Shown here: piece after piece, positions 40,581 through 49,275 of the stretch | Position numbering within the stretch: position 1 is the stretch's first letter | How the letters are laid out: the number at the start of each line of letters is the position of its first letter | Assembly: GCA_907163375.1 (NCBI GenBank) | Contig: CAJQUW010007852.1 | Span: 19,027 to 83,026, forward strand | DNA length: 64,000 nt | DNA from: Prostheceraeus crozeri | Taxonomy: Eukaryota > Platyhelminthes > Polycladida > Euryleptidae | Direction: 5' to 3' | Program-made: the position numbers and the translations under genes | Notes under the pieces: generated by a model | Seen by the model: only the letters and a program-made list of their open reading frames with translations | Told to the model about the DNA's origin: nothing | Database searches by the model: none

Positions 40581-41978
40581 TTAACTCTTCATTCGGAAAT
40601 GGAGTGTGATACTTGTCACAGCATCTTTATGAAAAGGAATCAACGCACCAGCATCGTCATAAATGGCAATATCAATTTGTGGGATGTAGTTTGATTTCAG
40701 CTTTGTATAATGCACTTTCTTGAAAGTATGCTCAGATAAAATACTGCAGCTCTTTGGCTGGTATGGTATCATTGCTAACAATGGAGCTTCAACATCTCCC
40801 ACACGTACATCTTCACCAATATTGGAATATATCTGAAAATAGTTAATACGACGCGATAGCGACATGTCTGCGCTAGCTTTGGTTACAGTACCACTTTTAA
40901 AGATATTTTGGTCAAAACCCAAAATGTCCATTAGAGTTTTATCCATAATTAGTTCAATACCTTTTCCACTTATAGTGAGAGACAAAGTACCTTCTTTTTC
41001 AGAAAATGAAATATGTTGGTCATTAATCACTTCATTTAAATAATCTACAACCAATTTAACTGAAGTAATGATGCGAGGCATCAGCACTCTTGTTTCATGT
41101 AAGATACCACCGAAAGGCTCTACACACTTTCTGTATAAAGATACGCTCCATTCTGTATCAAATTGATTTGACCTTTCACATGGTAAATGTTGCATATTAA
41201 ATTTTCCATGAACAGCTGCAGAATGATGTCGCAAGAACTGATGAAAATCTTTTGAACAAATTAATACTAGATCATCATCATTTAATTTACTTATTGCAAT
41301 ATGATTAGATGATTTAATATAAGTCAATGTTGCCACTTGTTTACCATCAACTCGAAGGAGATAATTAAATTTCTTCAATAATGTTTCAGGAGTCATGTTT
41401 GTCTTTCTTGGCTTAATCACAATCTTCTTCACCAACGTCTTCTCATTTTTTGGAATAAGATCTACATAATAAGCTTCCTCTCGATATATTAACTGTTTAT
41501 GAGCACTTATGTGGTAATTAACGTTAAAATTATCATAGCTTGTCAAGGCGCTAGCGAGGTAACCTAAATCATTTCTTAAACTTGGACTTAAACCAACAAT
41601 CCAATCTTTCTCAACTACATGATGTATATAAGTATAATCATCATTGTGTGGAGTAAATTGGGCAATATGTTTACACGCTTTATTCAAGAAATCATATATA
41701 AACTTTTTACATGATAAGAGATCTTTCTTTGGCCACTGTGGAATGTATACTCGGCACCCCTTTTCACATTGGTAAGCAGCTGTACGTCTCATATTAATAG
41801 TCATCACCTCATGATCAAAAGTATAGACACAGTTGCTATAAACAAGTTGAGTGACACCCACTTCCCAATTCCCATTTAGCTGTTGTGCATGATCAATGGG
41901 AGTAGAAAAGACTGCGGCTCGATTACTAGTAAATCTCTTTGTAGCCGCATTGCTAAGCAAAATATGATAAAACGACAT
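40581..41978 (-). CDS. Large penton-like protein 1 (A2)
   Basis: About 465 residues from MSFYHILLSN. NGNWEVGVTQLVY near residue 32 and the C-terminal IDIAIYDDAGALIPF then TLHFRMK define the family. Only 39 bp separate its stop from the start of protein 2, so both probably come from one transcript. It begins 24 bp from the divergent PC4-like gene at 42002, leaving almost no room for two promoters. Together with protein 2 it may form hetero-oligomeric vertices. Confidence 0.55.
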   Translation of the reverse strand: MSFYHILLSNAATKRFTSNRAAVFSTPIDHAQQLNGNWEVGVTQLVYSNCVYTFDHEVMTINMRRTAAYQCEKGCRVYIPQWPKKDLLSCKKFIYDFLNKACKHIAQFTPHNDDYTYIHHVVEKDWIVGLSPSLRNDLGYLASALTSYDNFNVNYHISAHKQLIYREEAYYVDLIPKNEKTLVKKIVIKPRKTNMTPETLLKKFNYLLRVDGKQVATLTYIKSSNHIAISKLNDDDLVLICSKDFHQFLRHHSAAVHGKFNMQHLPCERSNQFDTEWSVSLYRKCVEPFGGILHETRVLMPRIITSVKLVVDYLNEVINDQHISFSEKEGTLSLTISGKGIELIMDKTLMDILGFDQNIFKSGTVTKASADMSLSRRINYFQIYSNIGEDVRVGDVEAPLLAMIPYQPKSCSILSEHTFKKVHYTKLKSNYIPQIDIAIYDDAGALIPFHKDAVTSITLHFRMKS

Positions 41979-42001
41979 TTTTATATTGCTAATCTGCAAC
42001 T

Positions 42002-42370
42002 TTGCATAACATCATGAAGACTTGGATTTTGGACTCTCTACAATATATCAGAGTTGATCGTGATGGAAACGTACATTTCAAAAATTCTCATGGTCATACA
42101 TCAAGAGGAATTACATTAACATGGCGACAATTTGTCAACCTCAATGATATCATGAGGGATTTGGAATATTTTGAAACATTAAGATTCATCTCCCTGGGTG
42201 ATCAAGTTTGGCTTCAACATTACAGAAATGAAATTCAAATCTACCATTCTCATTCCGCAAACTGTTTCTCATTTCGCAAATACAATTGGGAGAAGTATAG
42301 AAGATACATACATCGCTCCATCATGACATTTATTCGTCGTGAGTTCATCGCCCTACTATGCAAATCTTAA
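42002..42370 (+). CDS. PC4-like protein 1 (A2)
   Basis: 122 residues; the Met at 42014 also fits. Two similar halves: YIRVDRDGNVHFK with RGITLTWRQFVNLNDIM, then ISLGDQVWL with FSFRKYNWEKYRRYI. Each half resembles the strand-strand-helix of the PC4/p15 coactivator C-terminal domain (…GISLT..QW..L..). PC4 binds single-stranded DNA and assists transcription start. The next gene is its paralogue and the third is TBP-like, so a transcription role is consistent. The PC4 call is tentative. Confidence 0.5.
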   Translation: MHNIMKTWILDSLQYIRVDRDGNVHFKNSHGHTSRGITLTWRQFVNLNDIMRDLEYFETLRFISLGDQVWLQHYRNEIQIYHSHSANCFSFRKYNWEKYRRYIHRSIMTFIRREFIALLCKS

Positions 42371-42392
42371 TCAGACATGACTATCACGCACC

Positions 42393-43043
42393 ATGAGTTG
42401 GAAATTAGATTCCCTACAACGTATTGAAACGGATCATGATCGAAACGTCTATTTCAAAGATTCAACTGGAAATGTGAGAAGAGAGTTTGCTTTATCTTAT
42501 CGCCATTTTCAATCTCTACATCATATCATGAAGGATTTAAAATACTTCTATATGAAAAGACATTCACGTATTGGAAATCGCATCTGGTTGCGCGTCAACA
42601 ATCGGCGAATTCAACTCTATCATTCCCAACTTCATACTAACTTCACATTTCATCAAGGTAGTTGGGAAAAGTATAAAAGGAAGGTACATCGCTCAATTTA
42701 CTCATTCTTTCATCATGAAGCGCCATCGCTACACCATCGTCAACATTCTCCGTCGCTTCAGACTCTACACCAAAATCGATCTCACAACATTACACCAACA
42801 GCTTCCAAACAGCAAGTATTACCCGGGTCGTCCTCAAATGTTAGTGGTGAAGATGAACAATTCACGGAATCTTCAACTCTTCCCAAATGGGACTGTACAG
42901 ATTCTCGGCGCCCTTTCTCATTCATCGGCGCAGTCAATGCGCTTAGAGCTACAAAGACTACTACGTCGGATATGGAAGAGGGAGAGGTGTGTGATGTCGA
43001 ATCTGACTGTGGACAATATGGTGATCTCTACTCAATTGAGTGA
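42393..43043 (+). CDS. PC4-like protein 2 (A2)
   Basis: The first ~105 residues parallel PC4-like protein 1 (WKLDSLQRI, NVYFKDSTG, HHIMKDLKYF, WEKYKRKVHRSI). The rest is a low-complexity His/Ser/Pro tail and an acidic end that overlap the TBP-like gene in another frame, so only the first part is well supported. The two PC4-like genes lie 22 bp apart and clearly arose by tandem duplication. Confidence 0.5.
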   Translation: MSWKLDSLQRIETDHDRNVYFKDSTGNVRREFALSYRHFQSLHHIMKDLKYFYMKRHSRIGNRIWLRVNNRRIQLYHSQLHTNFTFHQGSWEKYKRKVHRSIYSFFHHEAPSLHHRQHSPSLQTLHQNRSHNITPTASKQQVLPGSSSNVSGEDEQFTESSTLPKWDCTDSRRPFSFIGAVNALRATKTTTSDMEEGEVCDVESDCGQYGDLYSIE

Positions 43044-43260
43044 CAGTCTATCATTTTTGAAGATTCGTACCAGCAGTTACAGTTTGTGTTATGAACCCGA
43101 ACTTTTTCCTGCAGCTCTCATTAGTTGTTGGTTACCTGTGCATGTGGCAATCTTTCATAATAGTAAAGTGATCATTACTGGACTAAAATCTCATGTACAA
43201 GCAAATATGATCCTAGACTATCTCATTGAGTATGTACGTACCCAGCGGATTGTAAAATAA
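42715..43260 (+). CDS. TATA-binding-protein (TBP) homologue (A2)
   Basis: 181 residues, the exact size of a TBP core, with both direct repeats. Repeat 1: TIVNI, KIDLTTL, NSKYYPGR, LQLFPNGTVQILGA, SSAQS. Repeat 2: VDNMVIST, YEPELFPAALI, VAIFHNSKVIITGLKS. These match the TBP strings Y-x-P-x-R, F-x-x-G-K-x-x-x-T-G-A and YEPELFPGLI. Three of the four DNA-intercalating phenylalanines are visible (LQLF, ELFP, VAIF); the fourth is Pro. It should bind TATA boxes and recruit a polymerase. It starts inside the PC4-like 2 frame. It looks whole and faces the protease gene tail to tail. Confidence 0.88.
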   Translation: MKRHRYTIVNILRRFRLYTKIDLTTLHQQLPNSKYYPGRPQMLVVKMNNSRNLQLFPNGTVQILGALSHSSAQSMRLELQRLLRRIWKRERCVMSNLTVDNMVISTQLSDSLSFLKIRTSSYSLCYEPELFPAALISCWLPVHVAIFHNSKVIITGLKSHVQANMILDYLIEYVRTQRIVK

Positions 43261-43286
43261 AAAACAATTTTTCCAACATGATGTTT

Positions 43287-43748
43287 TTATTTCAAATCAT
43301 GATAGAACTTACAAATCATTTTTTCATTAGAGGATGGATTACATGAAAAGTTTTGAATAACAGATACAAATCGAGATACATGTAAACGTCTTAAGATGAA
43401 GTACAGTACAAAAGCACCACACGTTGATGAAAGTGGATGTTGTAGTATGCGTTCATTTCGCTGATATTGACGCGTATGTTTTCTCAACCACTGCTGTGTT
43501 GGTATATTTGGAGGTTGAGCAAGAGAGTCAAATAGTTCACCACGTCGGTCTTCTCCAATAAAGATCGCTTTCCAATGCTCACCGCCTAAATTCTGTGAAT
43601 GAGTGTTTAGCACAATAAAGATGGGATAGTGATTTACTGCAGGTGGTAAGGTATCGAGTGAATAGACATTATCGAAAGCTTTCAACGTCGCTTCGTCTGC
43701 ATTACGCTGCACTTTAGTCTTAATATCGTCAGCAGTCAACCAACTCAT
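43287..43748 (-). CDS. Adenain-like maturation protease (A2)
   Basis: 153 residues. GGEHWKAIF holds the catalytic His, GELFDSLA the Asp/Asn position, and QHPLSSTCGAFVLYFI the oxyanion Gln region and the catalytic Cys. This is the small cysteine protease of adenovirus type (C5, Ulp1-like fold) that cuts precursors such as pVI-like proteins. Its start overlaps the end of the capsid gene by one base, so both probably lie on one late transcript. Confidence 0.85.
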   Translation of the reverse strand: MSWLTADDIKTKVQRNADEATLKAFDNVYSLDTLPPAVNHYPIFIVLNTHSQNLGGEHWKAIFIGEDRRGELFDSLAQPPNIPTQQWLRKHTRQYQRNERILQHPLSSTCGAFVLYFILRRLHVSRFVSVIQNFSCNPSSNEKMICKFYHDLK

Positions 43749-45025
43749 TAACGATTATACTGAAGAATCACGTCACGATACTTTGTAATTTCAATATTTG
43801 AATCGAAGACTGCATAAATTAATACATTGATCGTCTCAGGTAGTGTTCTTTTGAACGTTAAATCCAAACGAATATTATGAGGCACGTTCGCTTGACGATA
43901 GGGTGCACTAATATCGCTGTCAGCAGTCAAATCAAATGCATAAATAGTATATCCACTCTTAAACTCTTTCATAGTCAGTCCGTTGGTGTCATCCGTATTG
44001 TAAAAGCCAAAAACATCCATAAAATCAACATAACTGCGCATAAATTGATCTGAAGCAAAATCTGGTTTGTAGGGTGGACCAGGATGACTCACACCATTTA
44101 CACGTAAAGCAATTTCACTTAACTGATTGTGTTTAAAATTGAAAGGATTCTTCTTTATATTACCATTAAATGCATCATTTTCAACCATTGCCACCATGAG
44201 GAGCTTCGGTGCTTCCGATGGAAAGAGGCCATCTTTCATGAAACTCTTTTGATCTTTCGGAATTGTAAAGGTGAGAAGCTTTGTATGCTGAATGGGGTAA
44301 ATGGCATTTTGGCGGTTAAGGCCTTCAGCATGCCCTCTAATGACACTTGGATTCGGTACTACTCGACGAATGTAAAGTGCAATATCTTCCACATGAATTC
44401 TAAAATTGTCAACTTTAGCAAATGCATTCAGCGCAAATTCAGGCTTATTCAATGTCAGCTTGAGTCGCATGCTGGTATTACACAGTAAAAACTTTGACTG
44501 TCTAAAGAAGTCTAAATTCAGCGGACCATATAGCTGACATACTCTACTATCTTTAATCATAGCAGATCGCTTTACAAAGCCACTGTTTGTTTCAACATCA
44601 AATTTTCCTGCTTCATCTCTGTACCATCCCATGGCTTCCATATGACTTTTTTGTGCTGCTGGATGAAACTGTGATACATGATTGAAATATGATTTATAGG
44701 GATAATCGCTTTGACCACCTTCCACTTGCTGCTCTCCAATCGTTAGAGAAACATCACGAAGTAATGTAGTCAATGGTAAATTGTTCAGTCCAACTTTATG
44801 TGCATCGTCAATAGCAGTTCCATCTGCTTGCTGAATTCTAAACCTCAAATCAAGCATCGCATAACTCAAATCTATGTAGTCATCACTACCACCAGGAATA
44901 ACAAATTCAATGGGGCCAGCATTCTCAGCTGTTCGAGGATGATAATCTACAATACTTGAACTAAGAATATCTGTCTGTATGGCTTGTTGATCGAACAAAC
45001 AAAAACCGGAAGTTTTACACTCCAT
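43748..45025 (-). CDS. Major capsid protein (A2)
   Basis: 425 residues, whole-looking copy. Starts MECKTSGFCLFDQQAI; GPIEFVIPGG near residue 36, YIDLSYAMLDLRF near 50, LRDVSLTIGEQQV near 88. The second half ends YAFDLTADSDIS and FDSNIEITKYRD, the part comparable with the B capsid protein. It corresponds to the F54H12.2-like proteins common in animal genomes, which derive from Polintons. The assignment as double-jelly-roll capsid protein is from family knowledge; length is at the lower end for that class. Confidence 0.78.
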   Translation of the reverse strand: MECKTSGFCLFDQQAIQTDILSSSIVDYHPRTAENAGPIEFVIPGGSDDYIDLSYAMLDLRFRIQQADGTAIDDAHKVGLNNLPLTTLLRDVSLTIGEQQVEGGQSDYPYKSYFNHVSQFHPAAQKSHMEAMGWYRDEAGKFDVETNSGFVKRSAMIKDSRVCQLYGPLNLDFFRQSKFLLCNTSMRLKLTLNKPEFALNAFAKVDNFRIHVEDIALYIRRVVPNPSVIRGHAEGLNRQNAIYPIQHTKLLTFTIPKDQKSFMKDGLFPSEAPKLLMVAMVENDAFNGNIKKNPFNFKHNQLSEIALRVNGVSHPGPPYKPDFASDQFMRSYVDFMDVFGFYNTDDTNGLTMKEFKSGYTIYAFDLTADSDISAPYRQANVPHNIRLDLTFKRTLPETINVLIYAVFDSNIEITKYRDVILQYNR

Positions 45026-45027
45026 GA

Positions 45028-45483
45028 TTAGAAGTTATAGCAGCGTCGTCGTTTAGCGCCTGATGAATGATTAGAGCCTCTGCGACGTTTGCGTGAATGC
45101 CTTTTGACTGAAGATCGCACCTTACCAGCTCCGCGATGTTTCCTCCTTCCTTTATTCATTCGTTTAGGTGATTTCTTTCCTTGAGTAACACCAGCAATGG
45201 TCTGCTTCAATGTTTTTAAACCGCGTTCCTTCCCACGATTCAACAAACTGCTCTTAAAACTTCTACCTCTGGAAAGATCACTAGCAACATCACCAGCAAA
45301 GCCAACGGCATTACTTAAAACATTTCGTTTTAAAGATCTACCGACATTGGATATGAGAGGTGCTACAACAGATTTCAGTGCACCAAGTATGCTACCTCCA
45401 CGTTGGCGGCGAGCGCCGATGTAAATTTGTCCTCCGCCACTTACATAGGAGGGTCGTGAATAAAATGAGGCAGTTGGATTCAT
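45028..45483 (-). CDS. pVI-like minor capsid protein (A2)
   Basis: 151 residues, differing from the A1 protein (10954-11409) by only a few residues. It lies 2 bp upstream of the capsid gene start. GGG/RGG motifs in the N-terminal part could be protease cleavage sites comparable with the (M/I/L)xGG-x sites of adenovirus; that is inference. Confidence 0.6.
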   Translation of the reverse strand: MNPTASFYSRPSYVSGGGQIYIGARRQRGGSILGALKSVVAPLISNVGRSLKRNVLSNAVGFAGDVASDLSRGRSFKSSLLNRGKERGLKTLKQTIAGVTQGKKSPKRMNKGRRKHRGAGKVRSSVKRHSRKRRRGSNHSSGAKRRRCYNF

Positions 45484-45524
45484 AGCTCAAACCCTAAACA
45501 TTGTTAGTTACAACTTTGCATGAA

Positions 45525-46745
45525 TCACTGTCGATCACTTAGATGAAAGATGTCGGCACGACGCATCCAAGAGTTCATACTTGAAGGATAACCAGTCCAT
45601 TTAACAAGACACCATTCTTCACCTTGCCGTTTTTTACATCGAATGATTTTCTCTACCAAATATGTTTCACTTTCAGTGACTACCTCAATCTCATCGCGGT
45701 AAAAGCTACCCTCAATTTCTTCATTATCGTAATCTTTCAACTTGTAGGTGGTCGGAGAGTCTTTTTGATTAATCCTTGATACTGTAAATACCTCCTCTGT
45801 CCAATTCGGAAGGTACCCTTTAGCAAAAACACTTTTCACTTTTGAGATACGAACTTTATCGCCAATTTTCACATCACTTTTCACATGAGTGCGTTTACGT
45901 TGGAATGATTCGCGCACTTTATCTACATTGTCAGCATTTACATCTACTGGTCTGAGTCCAATAGAACGATGGATAGAGTGATTGTAGGCATGGAGTGTAT
46001 CTTGTAGAACCTTTGTCCAATTTTGTGTCAAGTTGGCAGTAAAATGTCGCCACAAGCGATTTTTTAATGTGCGATTAAAACGTTCAACGAGTGCAGCTTT
46101 ATAAGCGCTCTTTACACTAAACAACTCAATGTCATGGCTCTCAAATAATCTTGTCACATGCTGATTTTCAAACTCTTTTCCTTGATCACTCTGAATTCTT
46201 TTTGGAATGCGACCTTCTCGAAAAATTGTTTGGAATGCTTTTGCTACTCCTTTCCCTTCTTTAGTTTTTAAAGGTTGAGCCCACGCATAACGCGAGAAAA
46301 TATCAATGACGGTTAAAATAAAATTATTGCCCGAGTTATGTTTTGAAATGGAGGCAACATCGCACAAATCTGCTTGCCACTGTTCATCGATGTCATGAAC
46401 AATATAATGGCGGGTGCGGTACTTCTTTTTCGCTTGTTTGTGGAGTGTATAGGTAGCCTGACCCTTTAACCATCGTTTCACTTGTGATTGTGGAAGACCA
46501 CTCGCTTTTGATAATTTCTTGATAGATGCAAATCCTGCCGGATGTTTTACATCATAATAGATTGACTTCAAACGTTCAGTCGATGACGGCTGACTCTTTT
46601 TCCTCCTTCTCATCTTTTTTCTTTCTTGCCTTTCTACATTTACAACAACTGCAGCATTTAGCTTTAGCGGTTTTGCGATCGTGTTCACATTGCTTAGGGG
46701 TTTCATTATGAGAGCTGGCGCAGCAAGTGCAAGTGACAACGACAT
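45525..46745 (-). CDS. Polinton integrase with chromodomain (A2)
   Basis: 406 residues, whole-looking. Same domain order as the A1 copy: helix-turn-helix start, DDE core (QADLCD, SDQGKEF, VERFNR), SH3-like part (IGDKVRISKV) and chromodomain (YLVEKII to SWMRRADIF). The first ~45 residues are of unusual composition (Ala/Leu/Lys rich) and overlap the Cys-rich ORF in another frame, so the true start may be further in. The 6-bp AATTTT duplication at the element's ends is the product expected of this enzyme. Confidence 0.92.
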   Translation of the reverse strand: MSLSLALAAPALIMKPLSNVNTIAKPLKLNAAVVVNVERQERKKMRRRKKSQPSSTERLKSIYYDVKHPAGFASIKKLSKASGLPQSQVKRWLKGQATYTLHKQAKKKYRTRHYIVHDIDEQWQADLCDVASISKHNSGNNFILTVIDIFSRYAWAQPLKTKEGKGVAKAFQTIFREGRIPKRIQSDQGKEFENQHVTRLFESHDIELFSVKSAYKAALVERFNRTLKNRLWRHFTANLTQNWTKVLQDTLHAYNHSIHRSIGLRPVDVNADNVDKVRESFQRKRTHVKSDVKIGDKVRISKVKSVFAKGYLPNWTEEVFTVSRINQKDSPTTYKLKDYDNEEIEGSFYRDEIEVVTESETYLVEKIIRCKKRQGEEWCLVKWTGYPSSMNSWMRRADIFHLSDRQ

Positions 46746-46791
46746 TCACCTCTGGCGGCTCATTACATGGCAAGCAACACATCTGCTTCAT
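46576..46791 (-). CDS. Cysteine-rich small ORF (A2)
   Basis: Same 71-residue frame as in A1 with all cysteines kept. It ends inside the integrase N-terminal region. It could be the translated product here, with the integrase using an internal start. Confidence 0.35.
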   Translation of the reverse strand: MKQMCCLPCNEPPEVNVVVTCTCCASSHNETPKQCEHDRKTAKAKCCSCCKCRKARKKKDEKEEKESAVID

Positions 46792-46792
46792 A

Positions 46793-47485
46793 TTAATAGT
46801 CTGAGAACATGTATTTCCTAGGAGGAGCTGTTTTACGTTTTCCTTTTACCAGTTTTAGTGGCGATGTAGATCTACGTCGAGTTCTTCCTCTTGTTTGCTT
46901 AGTGAGTGTGGGAGGGGATGTAGCAGGTGACGTCTTAAACCAATTTGTTGGCATTTTCATCGCCTGAAGCATTGGAGTAGTAGCCACTGTTGAATCAAGT
47001 TCTTTCAATGTCTCATTATTTAAAGCAAATTTTGGCACATTATGCTTTTTCAATAGTTTAAGAAAGTATGACCAACCAGGTGGAACATAGCCCTGACGGC
47101 GCTTTCTACGTGTCGCATACTGAATCAAGTCTTCATAACGTGAAGCATCAATCACTTTATTTTCATCTGTAATGATTTCTCCTCTATCATTTACATTGAG
47201 ATGGGGTTCAATACTGTTGAAAAGAGATATGGCATGTGCGCGAGATGCTAAAGGTGTAGCAGTCGATACAGAGTCACGCATCTTATTCTTCAAGTTTTTC
47301 AATTGCTCAACAGTTTCCGATTGTAATAATACAGCACGATGTGGATCTTTGATGTGAACATTTTGCTGATAATCTATTTCTTTCCTATACATTTGATTTG
47401 CAAGAGGTTGCTTTACTTGCTGCATGGCAGTCAATTGTACATATTCATCCTGAGGAATAACAATCATGCGAGAATAAGAACTCAT
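46793..47485 (-). CDS. Polinton structural-type protein of unknown function (A2)
   Basis: 230 residues, almost identical to the A1 product. The 4-bp overlap with the ATPase gene is kept. The basic tail (TRGRTRRRST, KGKRKTAPPRK) is suited to DNA binding. No further function can be read. Confidence 0.45.
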   Translation of the reverse strand: MSSYSRMIVIPQDEYVQLTAMQQVKQPLANQMYRKEIDYQQNVHIKDPHRAVLLQSETVEQLKNLKNKMRDSVSTATPLASRAHAISLFNSIEPHLNVNDRGEIITDENKVIDASRYEDLIQYATRRKRRQGYVPPGWSYFLKLLKKHNVPKFALNNETLKELDSTVATTPMLQAMKMPTNWFKTSPATSPPTLTKQTRGRTRRRSTSPLKLVKGKRKTAPPRKYMFSDY

Positions 47486-48147
47486 AGTTTGTAGATAATC
47501 ATGGGAGTTTTCAAAATATCACTTCGAAATCTAAATTCTTCCGGACACTCTTGCGTAAAGTCAATGAATAAGTAACCGTATGGTTTTTCAGTAGCTGCTT
47601 GAAAAATTTCAATTAAGGCTTTTGATCCTCTTGGTGCAACTTGTCGCGCTAAAATTTCAAATTGACTTTTATCTCGCGGATTCTTGAAAATAGCATAATA
47701 GTGTGTATTCAGGTTTCGTGTACGAGCTTCTTTTCCATCAGGAAACAAATTTTGTGTGATATAGATGATAAAGCACCTTTTATGATGTGCTGCGCGAGTG
47801 AACATATCTGTAACATCTTTTGAATTCTTACTTTCTTTTAATAAATCATCCAATACAACAACATCATTAGACTGAAGTTTATCCACTGCAATAATTCCTT
47901 CATGTCGAATAAAGTTGCGACTTTGCAATTCCTGAAACAGCGACGGTTGATAAATACCATAACACCAAATCACTCGATTGATAGGTTCCCTAAACAACTC
48001 CCTTCTTTTATCCAATAAATTCAGCGTGAAAACAGTTTTACCTGCATGAGATGGACCTGATACAGTCAGAACTTTATCGCATTGAAGTCTGAAATCCATT
48101 TTATTACTTTGAGACTCAACATTTGCATAATTAACGCTTAGAGCCAA
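47482..48147 (-). CDS. DNA-packaging ATPase, FtsK/HerA (A32-like) (A2)
   Basis: 221 residues, Walker A GPSHAGKT, Walker B VVVLDDLL, and a YITQNLF sensor-like motif. Whole-looking. The start overlaps the basic virion gene by 17 bp as in A1. An alternative start is the Met of MDFRLQCDKV, 16 residues in, which sits close before the first predicted strand. Confidence 0.88.
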   Translation of the reverse strand: MALSVNYANVESQSNKMDFRLQCDKVLTVSGPSHAGKTVFTLNLLDKRRELFREPINRVIWCYGIYQPSLFQELQSRNFIRHEGIIAVDKLQSNDVVVLDDLLKESKNSKDVTDMFTRAAHHKRCFIIYITQNLFPDGKEARTRNLNTHYYAIFKNPRDKSQFEILARQVAPRGSKALIEIFQAATEKPYGYLFIDFTQECPEEFRFRSDILKTPMIIYKL

Positions 48148-48487
48148 AGATATTTCCCAATAGGTTGCCCACGGCAGGAGCTATCATTGGAAGTATTGCT
48201 GAAAGGAAACCGCCCTTTTGTGTTAGAGTTTTCCTCTTTCTTTGAAGGGCGACTTTAGGATTGGAGATGAAACGCAATTTTGTAGCATATCGCTTAAGTA
48301 ACTTTCGTTGTTTTGGTGCTAATTTCTTCGTCCTCAACTTTCTCACATGAGAAATAATTTCACAAATGAATTTATCGTTAGCATGTCGTATAGCATTGTA
48401 TCGCTGATTTGCTTTCATTCGTCGGAGAGCTTGAATGGCTGAAGAAAACTTTTGACTTTTACGTTTCGTCATTTTACGTTTCGCCAT
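48131..48487 (-). CDS. Basic protein with hydrophobic tail (A2)
   Basis: 118 residues; the N-terminus carries MAKRKMTKRKSQK, slightly different from A1. The conserved tail GGFLSAILPMIAPAVGNLLG is probably membrane-active. It is comparable with small basic virion proteins of adintoviruses. Confidence 0.5.
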   Translation of the reverse strand: MAKRKMTKRKSQKFSSAIQALRRMKANQRYNAIRHANDKFICEIISHVRKLRTKKLAPKQRKLLKRYATKLRFISNPKVALQRKRKTLTQKGGFLSAILPMIAPAVGNLLGNIFGSKR

Positions 48488-48538
48488 TTTCCGTGTTAGT
48501 CTTTGCTAAAACCTATCTTTACCACATTTGCATAGGTA

Positions 48539-48868
48539 CTAACTATTGCGGCATAAGTGACACTCGAAATGAGCAATATCACAGTGGTTACATTGGCAAA
48601 GTTGAATGCAATTACGTATGAAACAGCGTTGACAAAAAGCATGCTTACATCTCTTGAAGATGCGCTTTTCATTTCCATCCTTTCGTTTACATACATCGCA
48701 ACACATAGTTTCACCGTTACTGATGTCTATAGCAAGTCTTTTTGAAGATATGAATTTGCTAGCCTTTTCTAAATAATAGACGCATGTACAGAAGGAATAT
48801 ACTTCGAGAGTGAGCAGACATAGCTCGAAAACCAGTTGTGCTACAATCAAGTACCACTGCATTTTCAA
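48539..48868 (-). CDS. Membrane-anchored RING-finger protein (A2)
   Basis: 109 residues; hydrophobic segment then RING (CDVC, CKHAFCQRC, CQCNHC). All metal ligands match A1. A 4-bp start-stop overlap with the upstream gene is kept. A predicted E3 ligase on internal membranes. Confidence 0.65.
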   Translation of the reverse strand: MKMQWYLIVAQLVFELCLLTLEVYSFCTCVYYLEKASKFISSKRLAIDISNGETMCCDVCKRKDGNEKRIFKRCKHAFCQRCFIRNCIQLCQCNHCDIAHFECHLCRNS

Positions 48869-49275
48869 TTTTTCTTTATGGAAAGTTGAATGTGAATATC
48901 TGAAATCGCTTCAATCACTAGACTGCTACCATGATGGTTAAATGCGTTAAGACGTTCAGCAATTTTTATCATATGTCTTTTAAAAAATTCTTCGGGGTGA
49001 TCTACCACTTCCATTGAATAAGAAGTAAAATGGAAAGAGCGACTTTCCACCTCTTCCTTTCCAAAATGACTAAACTTAATTTTTGCAACTAATCGCGCCA
49101 TGACAATGCTATCAGAGAATGTATTCATTAACTCTAGAAATAGAGTGCTAGCATCATCGAGCACTGCTTCGATGTCAGTCTCATCTTTATGAAAATTTAT
49201 CACATAATCTTGAACAGCTCCTTTTAAACTTTGCCTATGAAAACGTAATGTTCCGCAGTCGTTTGAGAAAGACAT
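48865..49275 (-). CDS. Small protein related to the polymerase N-terminal region (A2)
   Basis: 136 residues. HHGSSLVIEAISDIHIQ near the end is the shared block discussed for A1. No catalytic residues are visible, so a binding or scaffolding role is more likely than an enzyme. Confidence 0.5.
   Translation of the reverse strand: MSFSNDCGTLRFHRQSLKGAVQDYVINFHKDETDIEAVLDDASTLFLELMNTFSDSIVMARLVAKIKFSHFGKEEVESRSFHFTSYSMEVVDHPEEFFKRHMIKIAERLNAFNHHGSSLVIEAISDIHIQLSIKKN

Noticed and set aside
42571-42714. Longer N-terminus for the TBP-like protein
   Set aside because: The upstream part is the PC4-like 2 gene read in another frame; the TBP repeats start right after the Met at 42715.
44129-44488. Plus-strand frame opposite the capsid gene
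   Set aside because: Shadow of the capsid gene; equally open in A1 opposite its capsid gene, as expected from near-identity.
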